From positions 1 through 64,000 of the forward strand of contig JBAYWC010000001.1 of the NCBI GenBank assembly GCA_041674265.1: DNA of 64,000 nt, written 5' to 3'. The DNA comes from QYQL01 sp041674265 (GTDB taxonomy: Bacteria; Verrucomicrobiota; Verrucomicrobiia; Chthoniobacterales; Terrimicrobiaceae). The first letter of the stretch is position 1, and each line of letters starts with the position of its first letter. Below, in pieces: positions 50,853 to 59,072 of this stretch. Below the pieces are notes generated by a model. It was not told the DNA's origin. It searched no databases and saw only the letters and a list, made by a program, of their open reading frames with translations. Both the position numbers and the translations under genes were made by a program.

Positions 50853-52169
50853 CTAAGGCTCCGGGTTGGCCCGGAGGAATTTTTGGAACCACCCGCCCGA
50901 GGGTTCGATCACGAGCCGCATTTTTGCCTTGTCCACATGGGTGAGGCCGAAGTTCGCGGCGTAGCCTTCCGCCCATTCGTAGTTGTCGATCAGGGTCCAG
51001 GGGAAATACCCGCGGACATCGACGCCGTCGTTCATGGCGCGGCGCATCTGGTTCACGTGCTCGCGGAAGTACCGGATTTTTTTCTGCTCGCTCTGGGTGC
51101 CGATCCCATTTTCGGAGACGACGACCGGCTTGCCGTAGCGTTTGTGGACGTTTATGAGCGTCTCGTAGAAGCCCTCGGGATCGATTTCCCAGCCGTTCTG
51201 GGTGTAGTTCGAGGTGAGTTCGCCGTGCGGGCGCTTGATGAAGCGGAGAGCGGAGGCATCCTGGGAGTAATAATAATTCACGCCGATGACATCCATCGTG
51301 TCCACAACCTGGTCGAGGTGGTCCCAGTTCTGGTGCATCATCATGTTGTAAACGAACCGGGTCGGATCCTGGATGAAGTTCCGGCGCCAGTTCGGGATGG
51401 AATAGATGCCCATGATCACGGCATCCGGGCGGTCTTTGCGGATGATGGCAGCCGCGTCGCGGAACATGCGGACGGCCACCTTTGTGGCCTTCTTCAAAGC
51501 ACCGGGAGTGAGCAGCAACCCGGGCGGCCAGTGGCCTCCGAAGTAGCCGATATACAGGTCGCCATTCGGCTCGTTCTGCGGGACGTAACCCTTCACATAA
51601 GGCGCGAGAGCGCCCACGATTTTGCGCACATAGACATTCCAGGCCGCCTCCACATCCGGGTGCAGGAAATCCGACTTCGCCTTGTTTTTCGAGTCGTAGA
51701 GCCAGTCCGGAAAAGTGAAGTGCCAAAGCGTGACCACCGGCTCGATGCCCGCCGAGCGGAGAGTTTTTGCCATCCGCACGTATTGGCGGATCGCGGCTTC
51801 GTTGAAGACTCCGGGTTTCGGCTCGACGCGCCCCCATTCGATGCCGAAACGGTAGTGGTTCACGCCCAGCTCCTTCAATGCCGCCACATCCTTGTCAAAG
51901 CGGGTCCAGGAGAATGTCGCCTCATCGCCGCGCGGCGGGATGTGGCCTTCCTCGGCAAAAATGTCCCAGTCGGTTTTGAAGTATTCGGGCGACCCGGCGG
52001 CGACTCCGCGGTCTTCATTTTGAAAGCTGGCCGTCGAGGTTCCCCACCAGAATTTTCCGGTGGCCGGTTTGGCGGTCGCGGCGGCGGGGTGTTTGTAGGC
52101 CTTGGGGGCCATCACGCACCCGCAAAGGCACGAGCAGGCTGTCAGGATGATAGGAAGGTTGCGGGTCAT
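50853..52169 (-). CDS. Glycoside hydrolase family 1 lipoprotein
   Basis: A 438-residue beta-glucosidase-like enzyme. Signal with a lipobox (ILTACSCLCGC, Cys near 18) should anchor it to a membrane. The barrel shows KFWWGTSTASFQNE, the acid/base in YVPQNEPNGDLYIG (NEP) and the nucleophile in PVVVSENGIGTQS (ENG), then the usual DNYEWAEGYAANFGLTHVD. GH1 acts on beta-glucosides and beta-galactosides, and the exact sugar is unknown. Start MTRNLP was taken because it gives the signal. Convergent with purCE; both stops lie in the palindrome TTAGCC-G-GGCTAA at 50845-50857. Confidence 0.9.
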   Translation of the reverse strand: MTRNLPIILTACSCLCGCVMAPKAYKHPAAATAKPATGKFWWGTSTASFQNEDRGVAAGSPEYFKTDWDIFAEEGHIPPRGDEATFSWTRFDKDVAALKELGVNHYRFGIEWGRVEPKPGVFNEAAIRQYVRMAKTLRSAGIEPVVTLWHFTFPDWLYDSKNKAKSDFLHPDVEAAWNVYVRKIVGALAPYVKGYVPQNEPNGDLYIGYFGGHWPPGLLLTPGALKKATKVAVRMFRDAAAIIRKDRPDAVIMGIYSIPNWRRNFIQDPTRFVYNMMMHQNWDHLDQVVDTMDVIGVNYYYSQDASALRFIKRPHGELTSNYTQNGWEIDPEGFYETLINVHKRYGKPVVVSENGIGTQSEQKKIRYFREHVNQMRRAMNDGVDVRGYFPWTLIDNYEWAEGYAANFGLTHVDKAKMRLVIEPSGGWFQKFLRANPEP

Positions 52170-52225
52170 GGGTTCTCCATCTGCTGGCACTTGCCTTTTA
52201 CATGTCCTGCGGGCACACTTCAACC

Positions 52226-53122
52226 ATGAACTCCCGCGCGTTTCTTGCTTCAGCCGTTCTGCTGCCGCTTGCCGCTTTCGCCGCCGATGACAGTTTTCGT
52301 GCGCCGGACAGCATTGTGCTCAAGGACGGACGCACGGTGAAGGGTTTGATCATCAAGAATTCGGCGGACTCGGTTTTGATCCAGGAAGAGTTCGGGGAAA
52401 AGTCCTATCCGAAGAGCGAGATCGTCCGGATCCGGGATGAGGCGGACATCGGCGTCCTCTTCACCGATATCCATCGGAAAGGCGACCTCCCCTCGTGGAG
52501 GGTGATCGCCAACGATCTGCGGATGCATGACAACATCAAGTCCGTGGTGGAGATCCCGGCCACGGCGATCGGTGTGGGGGAATTCCGCAATGTTCCCTAC
52601 AAATCATTCCGGGTGAACCGGGATATCGAGTTGAACATCTACGGCGACCCCAACGATCCGGCGGGTTTGGAGATGGGAATTTATGGGAGCCACTCCGGCA
52701 ACCAAAAAATCCGGCACACCCTCCGGTCCTATCTCGCGGGATTTTTGACCACCCGCGAGGAACTTGCCGCGCTCTATGCGCTCGCCCTCAGGGGGGGGAT
52801 CAGAACAGCCGGTTCCATGACCCTGGAAATCACCCCCAAGACCGCGCCGGATGCCTACGGGGCCTGGTGGATCTCGCTTTACAATGTCAAAGACCTTGAC
52901 GCGATCCGCCTCACGGATGCGGAGTATGCCAGGCTCACGAAACCCGCGCACGAAGTCATCGACAGCCGGGGCCGCGTGGTTGCAGGCGGGTGGACCGGGA
53001 AAGACCTCGCAAAATCCGAGCGCCTCGACAAACTCGGCGCAAACGCCCGGGTTTTGCTCCGCGGTTTTTACCGCGATTCGAATGGCGACTTCCGTGTCCT
53101 GACGGCTCCGCCAGCCGAGTAA
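52226..53122 (+). CDS. Secreted hypothetical protein
   Basis: A 298-residue protein with a signal peptide (MNSRAFLASAVLLPLAAFAA, cut near 20). After it comes a short domain APDSIVLKDGRTVKGLIIKN then SADSVLIQEEFGEKSYPKSE, resembling the KDGRxxxGxI small beta fold seen in many Verrucomicrobia and Planctomycetes secreted proteins. The rest is unrecognised. It is followed after 9 bases by the peptidase gene, so they are probably co-expressed. Confidence 0.7.
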   Translation: MNSRAFLASAVLLPLAAFAADDSFRAPDSIVLKDGRTVKGLIIKNSADSVLIQEEFGEKSYPKSEIVRIRDEADIGVLFTDIHRKGDLPSWRVIANDLRMHDNIKSVVEIPATAIGVGEFRNVPYKSFRVNRDIELNIYGDPNDPAGLEMGIYGSHSGNQKIRHTLRSYLAGFLTTREELAALYALALRGGIRTAGSMTLEITPKTAPDAYGAWWISLYNVKDLDAIRLTDAEYARLTKPAHEVIDSRGRVVAGGWTGKDLAKSERLDKLGANARVLLRGFYRDSNGDFRVLTAPPAE

Positions 53123-53131
53123 CGGACAGAG

Positions 53132-54976
53132 ATGGACTTTTTCGACAAACAGGCGCGGGCCAGCAAAAAGACGAAGTGGCTGGTCTGCTATTTTCTGCTG
53201 GCGGTGGTGGGAATCATCCTGATCCTGCAGATTGTTTTCGCTTTGATTCTCGATATTCCGCCAACGGACCCCGAGTTGTTTCTGATGGTTTCCGCGGGAG
53301 TTATCGGCCTGGTGGTGCTGGGCAGCGTCGCGAAGAGCATCGAGCTTTCAAAAGGGGGGCGCGCTGTCGCCGCCATGTTGGGTGGCACTCCGGTGGACAT
53401 GAACAGCCGGGAACCCGCTGAACAACGGTTGATCAATGTCGTCGAGGAAATGTCCGTTGCCTCCGGTGTCCCGGTGCCGGAAATCTATGTGCTGGAAGAC
53501 CAGGCCATCAATGCCTTCGCGGCCGGGCACGGCCCCGGGGACACGGCCATCGGGGTCACCAGGGGCTGCATCGACCGTCTCACACGCGATGAGTTGCAGG
53601 GGGTGATCGGGCACGAGTTCAGCCACATCCTGCACGGGGACATGCGCCTGAACATCCGCCTCATCGGCATCCTCAACGGGATTCTCTTCCTGGCCCTGAT
53701 CGGCGGATTCCTCCTTCGCATGGGCGTCTATGCGCCGAGATCGGATTCCTCGGACGGAAGGAGCAAGGCCATCAGCTTTTTTGTGTTCATGGGCGGCGGG
53801 CTTGCCCTTTATCTCGTGGGATGGATCGGGGTTTTCTTTGGCAAGCTGATCAAAGCCGCCGTGTCCCGGCAGCGGGAATTTCTGGCCGATGCCTCATCCG
53901 TTCAATACACGAGAAATCCCGAAGGGCTTGCCGGTGCCCTGGCGAAAATCGCAAAATTTTCCTCGCGGATCGAAAATCCTCGCGCCGAAGAGGCCAGCCA
54001 CATGTTCTTTGGCAACGGGATCGGCGACCCCTGGATGGCGCTGTTTGCGACGCATCCCCCGATTGAGGGGCGGATCGAAGAAATCGCTCCCGGATTCGAT
54101 ATCGCGGCGGCGAAGGCCAGAGCGCCCGTGACCCCGCCTCCTCCCCCAAAAAAGGAAAGCGTGATCGGCGCCCGGCTGGCGGAATCCCTTCTGCCGGGAC
54201 AGCCGAGAGTCGCCGAGGCGGCGGCCTTGCTGGCGGGGCTGCCCACAGGGGCGAGGTCCGCCTGCCGCGAGATTCATGGCGCTTGCGCGCTGCTTTACTC
54301 GCTCCTGCTCTCGGGCGAAGAAAAAATGCGCGGGCGCCAGATCGCGCTCGTCGACGCGGACGACCTGCTGCGTTCGGAGATCCTCGCCCATTACGGGCGG
54401 CGCCCCGGATTGAATTCCGCCCAGCGCCTGGGCCTGGTGGACATCGCGATCCCCACGCTCCGGCACCTCTCGCATGAGCAATACGCCCTGTTCCGCGGCA
54501 ATGTCAGGAAGCTTGTGGAGGCGGACGGCCAGATTCACCTCTTCGAATACACGTTGCAAAAAATCCTGATCCGGCACCTGGATCTTTACTTTTCGAACTC
54601 GACCGGCCCCGGTGTCGCCTACAAGTCCCTCATGCCCCTGCTCCCGGAAGCCGGGATATTGCTGTCCGCACTGGCCTCGGTGGATCCGGGGACACCGGAC
54701 CATCGGGATGTGGCGTTCCGTTCCGGTGTCTCCGAACTTCTGGTGAAACCATCGGCTTTTCCGCTGGAGCGCATCGCGGCGATTGACCTTCAGACCTTCG
54801 ACTCGGCATTGGACAAAATCGCGCTCGCGGCACCGGACGTGAAGCGAACCATCCTGACCGCCTGCGGAGCGGTCGTCATGCAGGACGGGGAGGTCAACGA
54901 TGAGGAAGTCGAATTTTTGCGGGCCATTTCCGACACCCTCGATTGCCCGGTCCCGCCGTTTGTCCGGACCGCGTGA
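53132..54976 (+). CDS. M48-family membrane metallopeptidase with TerB-like tail
   Basis: A 614-residue protein of HtpX/Ste24 type. Two N-terminal spans (about 16-40 and 50-66), the zinc motif HEFSH at 161-165, the third ligand in SRQREFLADASS near 250, two more spans (about 175-235). After a Pro-rich linker (about 330-345, VTPPPPPKKE) comes a helical C-terminal half ending AVVMQDGEVNDEEVEFLRAI, resembling TerB/DnaJ-associated helices with an acidic motif. This long tail is not in standard HtpX (about 290 residues). It probably cleaves misfolded membrane proteins; the tail may sense metal or partners. Confidence 0.85.
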   Translation: MDFFDKQARASKKTKWLVCYFLLAVVGIILILQIVFALILDIPPTDPELFLMVSAGVIGLVVLGSVAKSIELSKGGRAVAAMLGGTPVDMNSREPAEQRLINVVEEMSVASGVPVPEIYVLEDQAINAFAAGHGPGDTAIGVTRGCIDRLTRDELQGVIGHEFSHILHGDMRLNIRLIGILNGILFLALIGGFLLRMGVYAPRSDSSDGRSKAISFFVFMGGGLALYLVGWIGVFFGKLIKAAVSRQREFLADASSVQYTRNPEGLAGALAKIAKFSSRIENPRAEEASHMFFGNGIGDPWMALFATHPPIEGRIEEIAPGFDIAAAKARAPVTPPPPPKKESVIGARLAESLLPGQPRVAEAAALLAGLPTGARSACREIHGACALLYSLLLSGEEKMRGRQIALVDADDLLRSEILAHYGRRPGLNSAQRLGLVDIAIPTLRHLSHEQYALFRGNVRKLVEADGQIHLFEYTLQKILIRHLDLYFSNSTGPGVAYKSLMPLLPEAGILLSALASVDPGTPDHRDVAFRSGVSELLVKPSAFPLERIAAIDLQTFDSALDKIALAAPDVKRTILTACGAVVMQDGEVNDEEVEFLRAISDTLDCPVPPFVRTA

Positions 54977-54983
54977 GGAGGTT

Positions 54984-55418
54984 CTACAGAACGACCAGAT
55001 TCGATGGCTTTGCCGTCCTGACCGAAGACAGCGGGATGCCTTGATCGAAAGTCGCCAGCCGCCCCCCGTGACGCGAGGCCAGCGCGAGAAGGTAGAGGTC
55101 CGTCAATTGCCTGCCGCCGTGGATGCGATCCGGGGCGAAGGATTTGGAGTCGCGCAAGGTCAGGCTGTCCGGCCAGAACTCATGGTCCGTCGCGCCCACG
55201 AACCCGGAGAGCGCGTTGACAATCTCCTCCGCATGAAATCGTCGCGTGGCGGAATATCCCGGGTTGACCATGATGCGAACCACTCCGTTTTCAACAAGCG
55301 GGCAACCCGCCCATCCCCGGCTGGAATTCTTTGCCCACCACTCGTGGGCGCGCTGATGGAACGCGTGCGCGGCATCCAGCAGCGCGATCAAGACATTCAC
55401 GTCGAGCAGGGCACGCAT
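54984..55418 (-). CDS. vapC: VapC-family toxin, PIN-domain ribonuclease
   Basis: A 144-residue PIN protein: MRALLDVNVLIALLDAAHAF with the first Asp, then CPLVENGVVRIM with the Glu, TDLYLLALA with the third acid and LATFDQGIPL with the fourth. These four acids bind magnesium for RNA cleavage. Encoded one base after its antitoxin gene. The VapC target (tRNA, rRNA or mRNA) cannot be predicted from sequence. Confidence 0.9.
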   Translation of the reverse strand: MRALLDVNVLIALLDAAHAFHQRAHEWWAKNSSRGWAGCPLVENGVVRIMVNPGYSATRRFHAEEIVNALSGFVGATDHEFWPDSLTLRDSKSFAPDRIHGGRQLTDLYLLALASRHGGRLATFDQGIPLSSVRTAKPSNLVVL

Positions 55419-55419
55419 C

Positions 55420-55662
55420 TCAGACGCCTTCTTCGTCCATCAGTTTTTGAACATGCTCCAGCGTGACAACCTCCCCCGGCCTCGCGGAAAAAACCGGCAC
55501 CCCGTTGCGCGCCATCCGCTGTTTCCCGGCTTTCGACGCCGTTTTGTTCAAGCCCGCCCGCGCCAAACGGGACAGCACGCCTCCGGCCGTGCTCCTTTCT
55601 CTGGCGGCCATCTCCTTGGCCGCTTGAAGAACGTCGTCTTCAATATCCAATGTGGTTCTCAT
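55420..55662 (-). CDS. vapB: VapB-family antitoxin
   Basis: An 80-residue protein starting MRTTLDIEDDVLQAAKEMAA, the usual ribbon-helix-helix of VapB (TTLxIDDxLLxxA), with the toxin-binding tail FSARPGEVVTLEHVQKLMDE. It forms the first gene of the pair and probably represses the operon from the paired palindromes just upstream of its start. Confidence 0.85.
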   Translation of the reverse strand: MRTTLDIEDDVLQAAKEMAARERSTAGGVLSRLARAGLNKTASKAGKQRMARNGVPVFSARPGEVVTLEHVQKLMDEEGV

Positions 55663-55682
55663 GCATCTGATGCTAACGCATC
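55663..55682 (-). promoter_or_regulatory. VapB operator: two overlapping palindromes
   Basis: Immediately upstream of the vapB start, GCATC-A-GATGC (55663-55673) and GATGC-TAAC-GCATC (55669-55682) share the middle GATGC. Paired half-sites of this kind are the typical binding site of VapB/RHH antitoxins. Directly observed; binding is inferred. Confidence 0.6.
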
Positions 55683-55846
55683 ACTCTTTGGGAATCAAGG
55701 GATCATCCTTCGATGGGCGGCAAAGGAAAATCGCGGCCTTCGCCGGGCTGGCCGTGATCCCGGGGAAACTCGCGGGAAGGAAAGCGCGACGATTTTGTTC
55801 GAGGATTTTTCTTGAGGAGAAATGGTCCGCGGGACATTTCTGACCC

Positions 55847-56515
55847 ATGCTTGCCTTCGTCGCCGCCGCCTGTCTGGCCTATCTGATCGGCTCATTTCCG
55901 AGCGGATATATCGCGGGGCGGTTCCGCGGCGTCGATTTGCGCGCTGTGGGAAGCGGAAACATCGGGGCCACCAACGCCCTGCGCGTGCTCGGGAAGAAGT
56001 GGGGATATGCCGTCTTTGCCGTCGATGCCTTCAAGGGAGGGCTGGCCGTGCTGTCCGGGTTCCTCGTTGCAGGTCTTCCCCTGTTCCAAGGGGCTTCTCC
56101 TGTTCATGTGGCCGTGATCGCCGCGCTCTTTGCCATCGTCGGTCACAGTTTTCCGGTTTGGCTTGGCTTCAACGGCGGCAAGGGGATCGCCACTTCGGCC
56201 GGGATCATGCTCGTGCTTTTTCCCGGCGCGGTTTTTGTCTCCGGCCTCCTCGTTTGGCTCGCGCTTTTTTTCACGACTCGTTTTGTCTCGGTCGCTTCGC
56301 TTGGCTCGGCAGTAACTCTTCCGACAGCCTGCGTCCTCCTGTGTGTTTTTGGAAGCCCGGACTCCTGGTTTTTCGGGCGGTGTGACCCGATGTTGGCGGT
56401 GGTCTCGGGAATCATGAGCGGGCTTGCGATCTGGCGCCACAAGGACAATATCAAGCGCTTGGTCTCGGGAACGGAAAAACGCTTCGATCGGAAAAGCGGG
56501 AACGGGCACCGATAA
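55847..56515 (+). CDS. plsY: Glycerol-3-phosphate acyltransferase PlsY
   Basis: Acylates glycerol-3-phosphate using acyl-phosphate, the first committed step of phospholipid synthesis. The 222-residue protein has YLIGSFPSGYIAGR, the active-site loop GVDLRAVGSGNIGATNALRV, DAFKGGLAVL and GHSFPVWLGFNGGKGIATS. Followed 126 bases later by gpsA, whose product supplies the substrate, across a gap with a diverged inverted repeat. Confidence 0.94.
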   Translation: MLAFVAAACLAYLIGSFPSGYIAGRFRGVDLRAVGSGNIGATNALRVLGKKWGYAVFAVDAFKGGLAVLSGFLVAGLPLFQGASPVHVAVIAALFAIVGHSFPVWLGFNGGKGIATSAGIMLVLFPGAVFVSGLLVWLALFFTTRFVSVASLGSAVTLPTACVLLCVFGSPDSWFFGRCDPMLAVVSGIMSGLAIWRHKDNIKRLVSGTEKRFDRKSGNGHR

Positions 56516-56530
56516 GCATTTCAGCCACCG

Positions 56531-56625
56531 GGATCACGGAGAACAGAGACAAACCAATGACCAGAAAAAAAGCCTTCTTCCCGCCCGGGTTTTTCCTTGT
56601 ATCTCCGTGTCCTTCGTGTCCCGTC
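56531..56625. repeat. Diverged inverted repeat between plsY and gpsA
   Basis: The segment ATCACGGAGAACAGAGACAA near 56533-56552 and the segment CCTTGTATCTCCGTGTCCTT near 56596-56615 are partly complementary (about 10 of 12 in the core), with an A-rich/pyrimidine run between. The CTCCGTGTCCTTCGTG core matches dispersed intergenic repeats of many bacterial genomes. A second locus with the related GCAGAGGCGCAGGGAGC-type tract lies at about 23040-23070. Confidence 0.35.
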
Positions 56626-56641
56626 ATGATTGGGAAATAAA

Positions 56642-57661
56642 ATGTTCAAAAAAATCAGCATTATCGGAGCCGGTGGTTGGGGGACAGCCCTTGCGGTTCT
56701 CCTCTCGGAACACCGCGGCCAGGTTCTCCTGTGGGGACACAACCCCAAGGTTGTGGAGGAACTCGTTTCCCGGAGAACGAACAGCGCCTATCTGCCCGGC
56801 GTCCGTTTGCCTCCGAATGTCTATGCCACCGGGGACCTGGCGGAAACGATCGATGCCGGGATATTCCTTTTCGTCACTCCCTCCAAGGCCACGCGGGAAG
56901 TCGCCCTGCGTCTGGCATCGCACACTCTCAAGGAGGGAATCGTCGCGGTGTCCTGCACCAAAGGAATCGAGCACGACTCCGGGAAGCTGATGGACACCGT
57001 CCTCTCCGAGTCTCTGCCCGGGTGTCGGACCGCTGTCCTTTCAGGTCCGAACCACGCCGAGGAGGTGGCTCAACGCATCCCCGCGGCAGGGGTGATCGGG
57101 TCGAAGTCGACCGATCTTCTCGACCCGCTCCAGCGGATGTTCTCGCTCTCGAGCTTCCGCGCCTACACCAGCGATGACGTCACAGGGATCCAATTGGGCG
57201 GCGCCCTGAAGAATGTCTTCGCCATCGCGGCCGGGGTTTCCGACGGGTTCAACATGGGCGACAATGCCAAGGCGGCCCTCGTCACCCGCTCGCTTGCCGA
57301 GATGATGCGGCTGGGAGTCGCGCGGGGGGGACGCCGTGAAACCTTCTTCGGGCTCAGCGGGGTGGGGGATTTGATGGTCACCTGCTTCAGCCGGCACAGC
57401 CGGAACCGCAAGGTGGGGGAACGCCTCGGACGGGGCGAGTCCCCTTCGGATATCCAAGCTTCGATGAAAATGGTCGCCGAAGGGGTCCCCACGACCTTGG
57501 GAGCCTGGCAGTATGCCGAACGCCAGGGGATCGAGGCGCCAATCACCAGGCAAATTCATTCCGTGCTCTACGAAAACAAGCCGCCCCATGAAGCGATGTG
57601 GGAACTGCTCGGACGCCCCCCGAAAGCGGAATCGGATTCGCATGAACTTGGAACCCACTAA
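56642..57661 (+). CDS. gpsA: Glycerol-3-phosphate dehydrogenase [NAD(P)+]
   Basis: Reduces dihydroxyacetone phosphate to sn-glycerol-3-phosphate for PlsY. The 339-residue protein begins MFKKISIIGAGGWGTALAVL (Rossmann fold), then the substrate region TKGIEHDSGKLMD, SGPNHAEEVAQRIPAA, the catalytic Lys in QLGGALKNVFAIAAGVSDG and FFGLSGVGDLMVTCFSRHSR. Start is ATG 56642; the upstream TTG would add four residues only. Confidence 0.94.
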   Translation: MFKKISIIGAGGWGTALAVLLSEHRGQVLLWGHNPKVVEELVSRRTNSAYLPGVRLPPNVYATGDLAETIDAGIFLFVTPSKATREVALRLASHTLKEGIVAVSCTKGIEHDSGKLMDTVLSESLPGCRTAVLSGPNHAEEVAQRIPAAGVIGSKSTDLLDPLQRMFSLSSFRAYTSDDVTGIQLGGALKNVFAIAAGVSDGFNMGDNAKAALVTRSLAEMMRLGVARGGRRETFFGLSGVGDLMVTCFSRHSRNRKVGERLGRGESPSDIQASMKMVAEGVPTTLGAWQYAERQGIEAPITRQIHSVLYENKPPHEAMWELLGRPPKAESDSHELGTH

Positions 57662-57763
57662 AAATGCGACCTGTCAGGACCCGTCTCCCCATTCACTTCA
57701 CCGGCGGTCTGTCGATCTGCGACACTTCAGTGATCCTGAGTGGAAATTAGCGGCTCAACCGGA

Positions 57764-58828
57764 ATGAAGATCGGGCTCGTTCGGCGCGGCCACTCCCCGA
57801 CCGGAGGGGCCGAGGCCTATATGACCCGCCTGGCTTCCGCCTTGCAGGCCCTCGGGCACATCCCGGTGCTGGTGTCCACGGCGAGATGGCCGGAATCCCG
57901 TTGGATCAACGATCGGATCCTTCGTCTGGGTGGAAGAACCCCCGAGGAATTTGCCGCCGCTTTTCGCGCTACAAAGACCGGGTGCGACATCCACCTCAGC
58001 CTGGAACGGGTCCCGGGCTGCGAGGTGTATCGCGCGGGCGACGGGGTCCATGCCGCCTGGCTCGCGCGCCGCGCGGCATTCGAGCCGTTCTGGAAACGCG
58101 CCACCCGCTGGCTCAATTCCAAACACACCCAGCTTTTGCGGTTGGAAAAGCAGGTCTTCGATCCCGCCAACACGCGGGCCGTCATCGCGAATTCCCATCT
58201 GGTCCGCAATGAGATCCTCGCGCATTCGGAATTTCCCGCGGAGAGAATCCATGTGGTTTACAACGGGCTGTCTTCCCCCACAAAACCCGCGGACCGCGAC
58301 GCCTCGCGCGCCTCACTCGGCCTCGAAACCGGCGAGATGTGTGTCCTGTTCGTCGGTTCCGGATGGGAACGCAAGGGCCTGCGCACCGCAATCCGCGCTG
58401 TCGAGAAAATGAAAAATACCACGCTCGTCGTCGCCGGCCGCGGGCCGGCGGAGGCCTTCCGGTCGGGCAACGCGCGGTTTGTGGGTCCTACGAGCGACCT
58501 TTCGACACTCTTCGGAGCCGGAGACCTTTTTGTGCTGCCCACCTGTTACGATCCCTTTTCAAACGCCTGCCTCGAGGCGCTGGCAGTCGGCCTCCCGGTG
58601 ATCACGACCCCGGCCAACGGTTTCTCGGAAATCCTCGAACCCGGAATTCACGGAGGAATTGTCGCCGAAGGTGATGCGCCCGGGCTCGCCCGGGAGATGG
58701 AAAAGTGGCGCGATGCGGGGGTTCGCGAAGCCGTGCGCCCGGCCTGTCTTGCCCGCGCCGAGGAATTCTCCATCGAACGGAACGCACGCGAAACGCTTCG
58801 GATCCTTGAAGCGCAAGCCGGGAAATGA
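57764..58828 (+). CDS. GT4-family glycosyltransferase
   Basis: A 354-residue GT-B enzyme. N-terminal MKIGLVRRGHSPTGGAEAYM with the GGAE loop of lipopolysaccharide core glucosyltransferases such as WaaG, then SRASLGLETGEMCVLFVGSG, GRGPAEAFRSGN and the donor-binding FVLPTCYDPFSNACLEALAVGLPVITTPANGF split over the EX7E region. It starts at ATG 57764, 16 bases into a wider frame. It probably adds a hexose to an LPS or lipooligosaccharide core; donor unknown. Confidence 0.87.
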   Translation: MKIGLVRRGHSPTGGAEAYMTRLASALQALGHIPVLVSTARWPESRWINDRILRLGGRTPEEFAAAFRATKTGCDIHLSLERVPGCEVYRAGDGVHAAWLARRAAFEPFWKRATRWLNSKHTQLLRLEKQVFDPANTRAVIANSHLVRNEILAHSEFPAERIHVVYNGLSSPTKPADRDASRASLGLETGEMCVLFVGSGWERKGLRTAIRAVEKMKNTTLVVAGRGPAEAFRSGNARFVGPTSDLSTLFGAGDLFVLPTCYDPFSNACLEALAVGLPVITTPANGFSEILEPGIHGGIVAEGDAPGLAREMEKWRDAGVREAVRPACLARAEEFSIERNARETLRILEAQAGK

Positions 58829-59072
58829 GCGCCACGGGTGGTGGAACCAGACGCCAACGATCCTGAAACCATACCTGTGGAACTCGTTCGATCCCCGCGC
58901 ACCCAGCCGGTTGCGGCATGAATGTCCCGCTGAAACGCGCGGTTTTCAGCCGCGTTGCCTCAAGTCAAATGACATCGGGGCATCAAAAAAGCGGGAGAAT
59001 CCGGCCCGGGTTTTAGACTTGACGGTGGCGGGACTGGTGATTTGATGTCACCGCTTTCCCGGAAGGAAAATA
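58829..59072. other. Intergenic stretch before the GT2 gene
   Basis: No gene seen. It has a weak hairpin near 58937-58957 (AACGCGCGG...CCGCGTT) and a TTGACG near 59020 that may be the -35 of the GT2 gene promoter, without a good -10. Confidence 0.35.

Noticed and set aside
49198..51837. A large minus-strand frame across purCE and the GH1 gene
   Set aside because: Covers two recognised genes in other frames and shows no family motif; only GC-driven.
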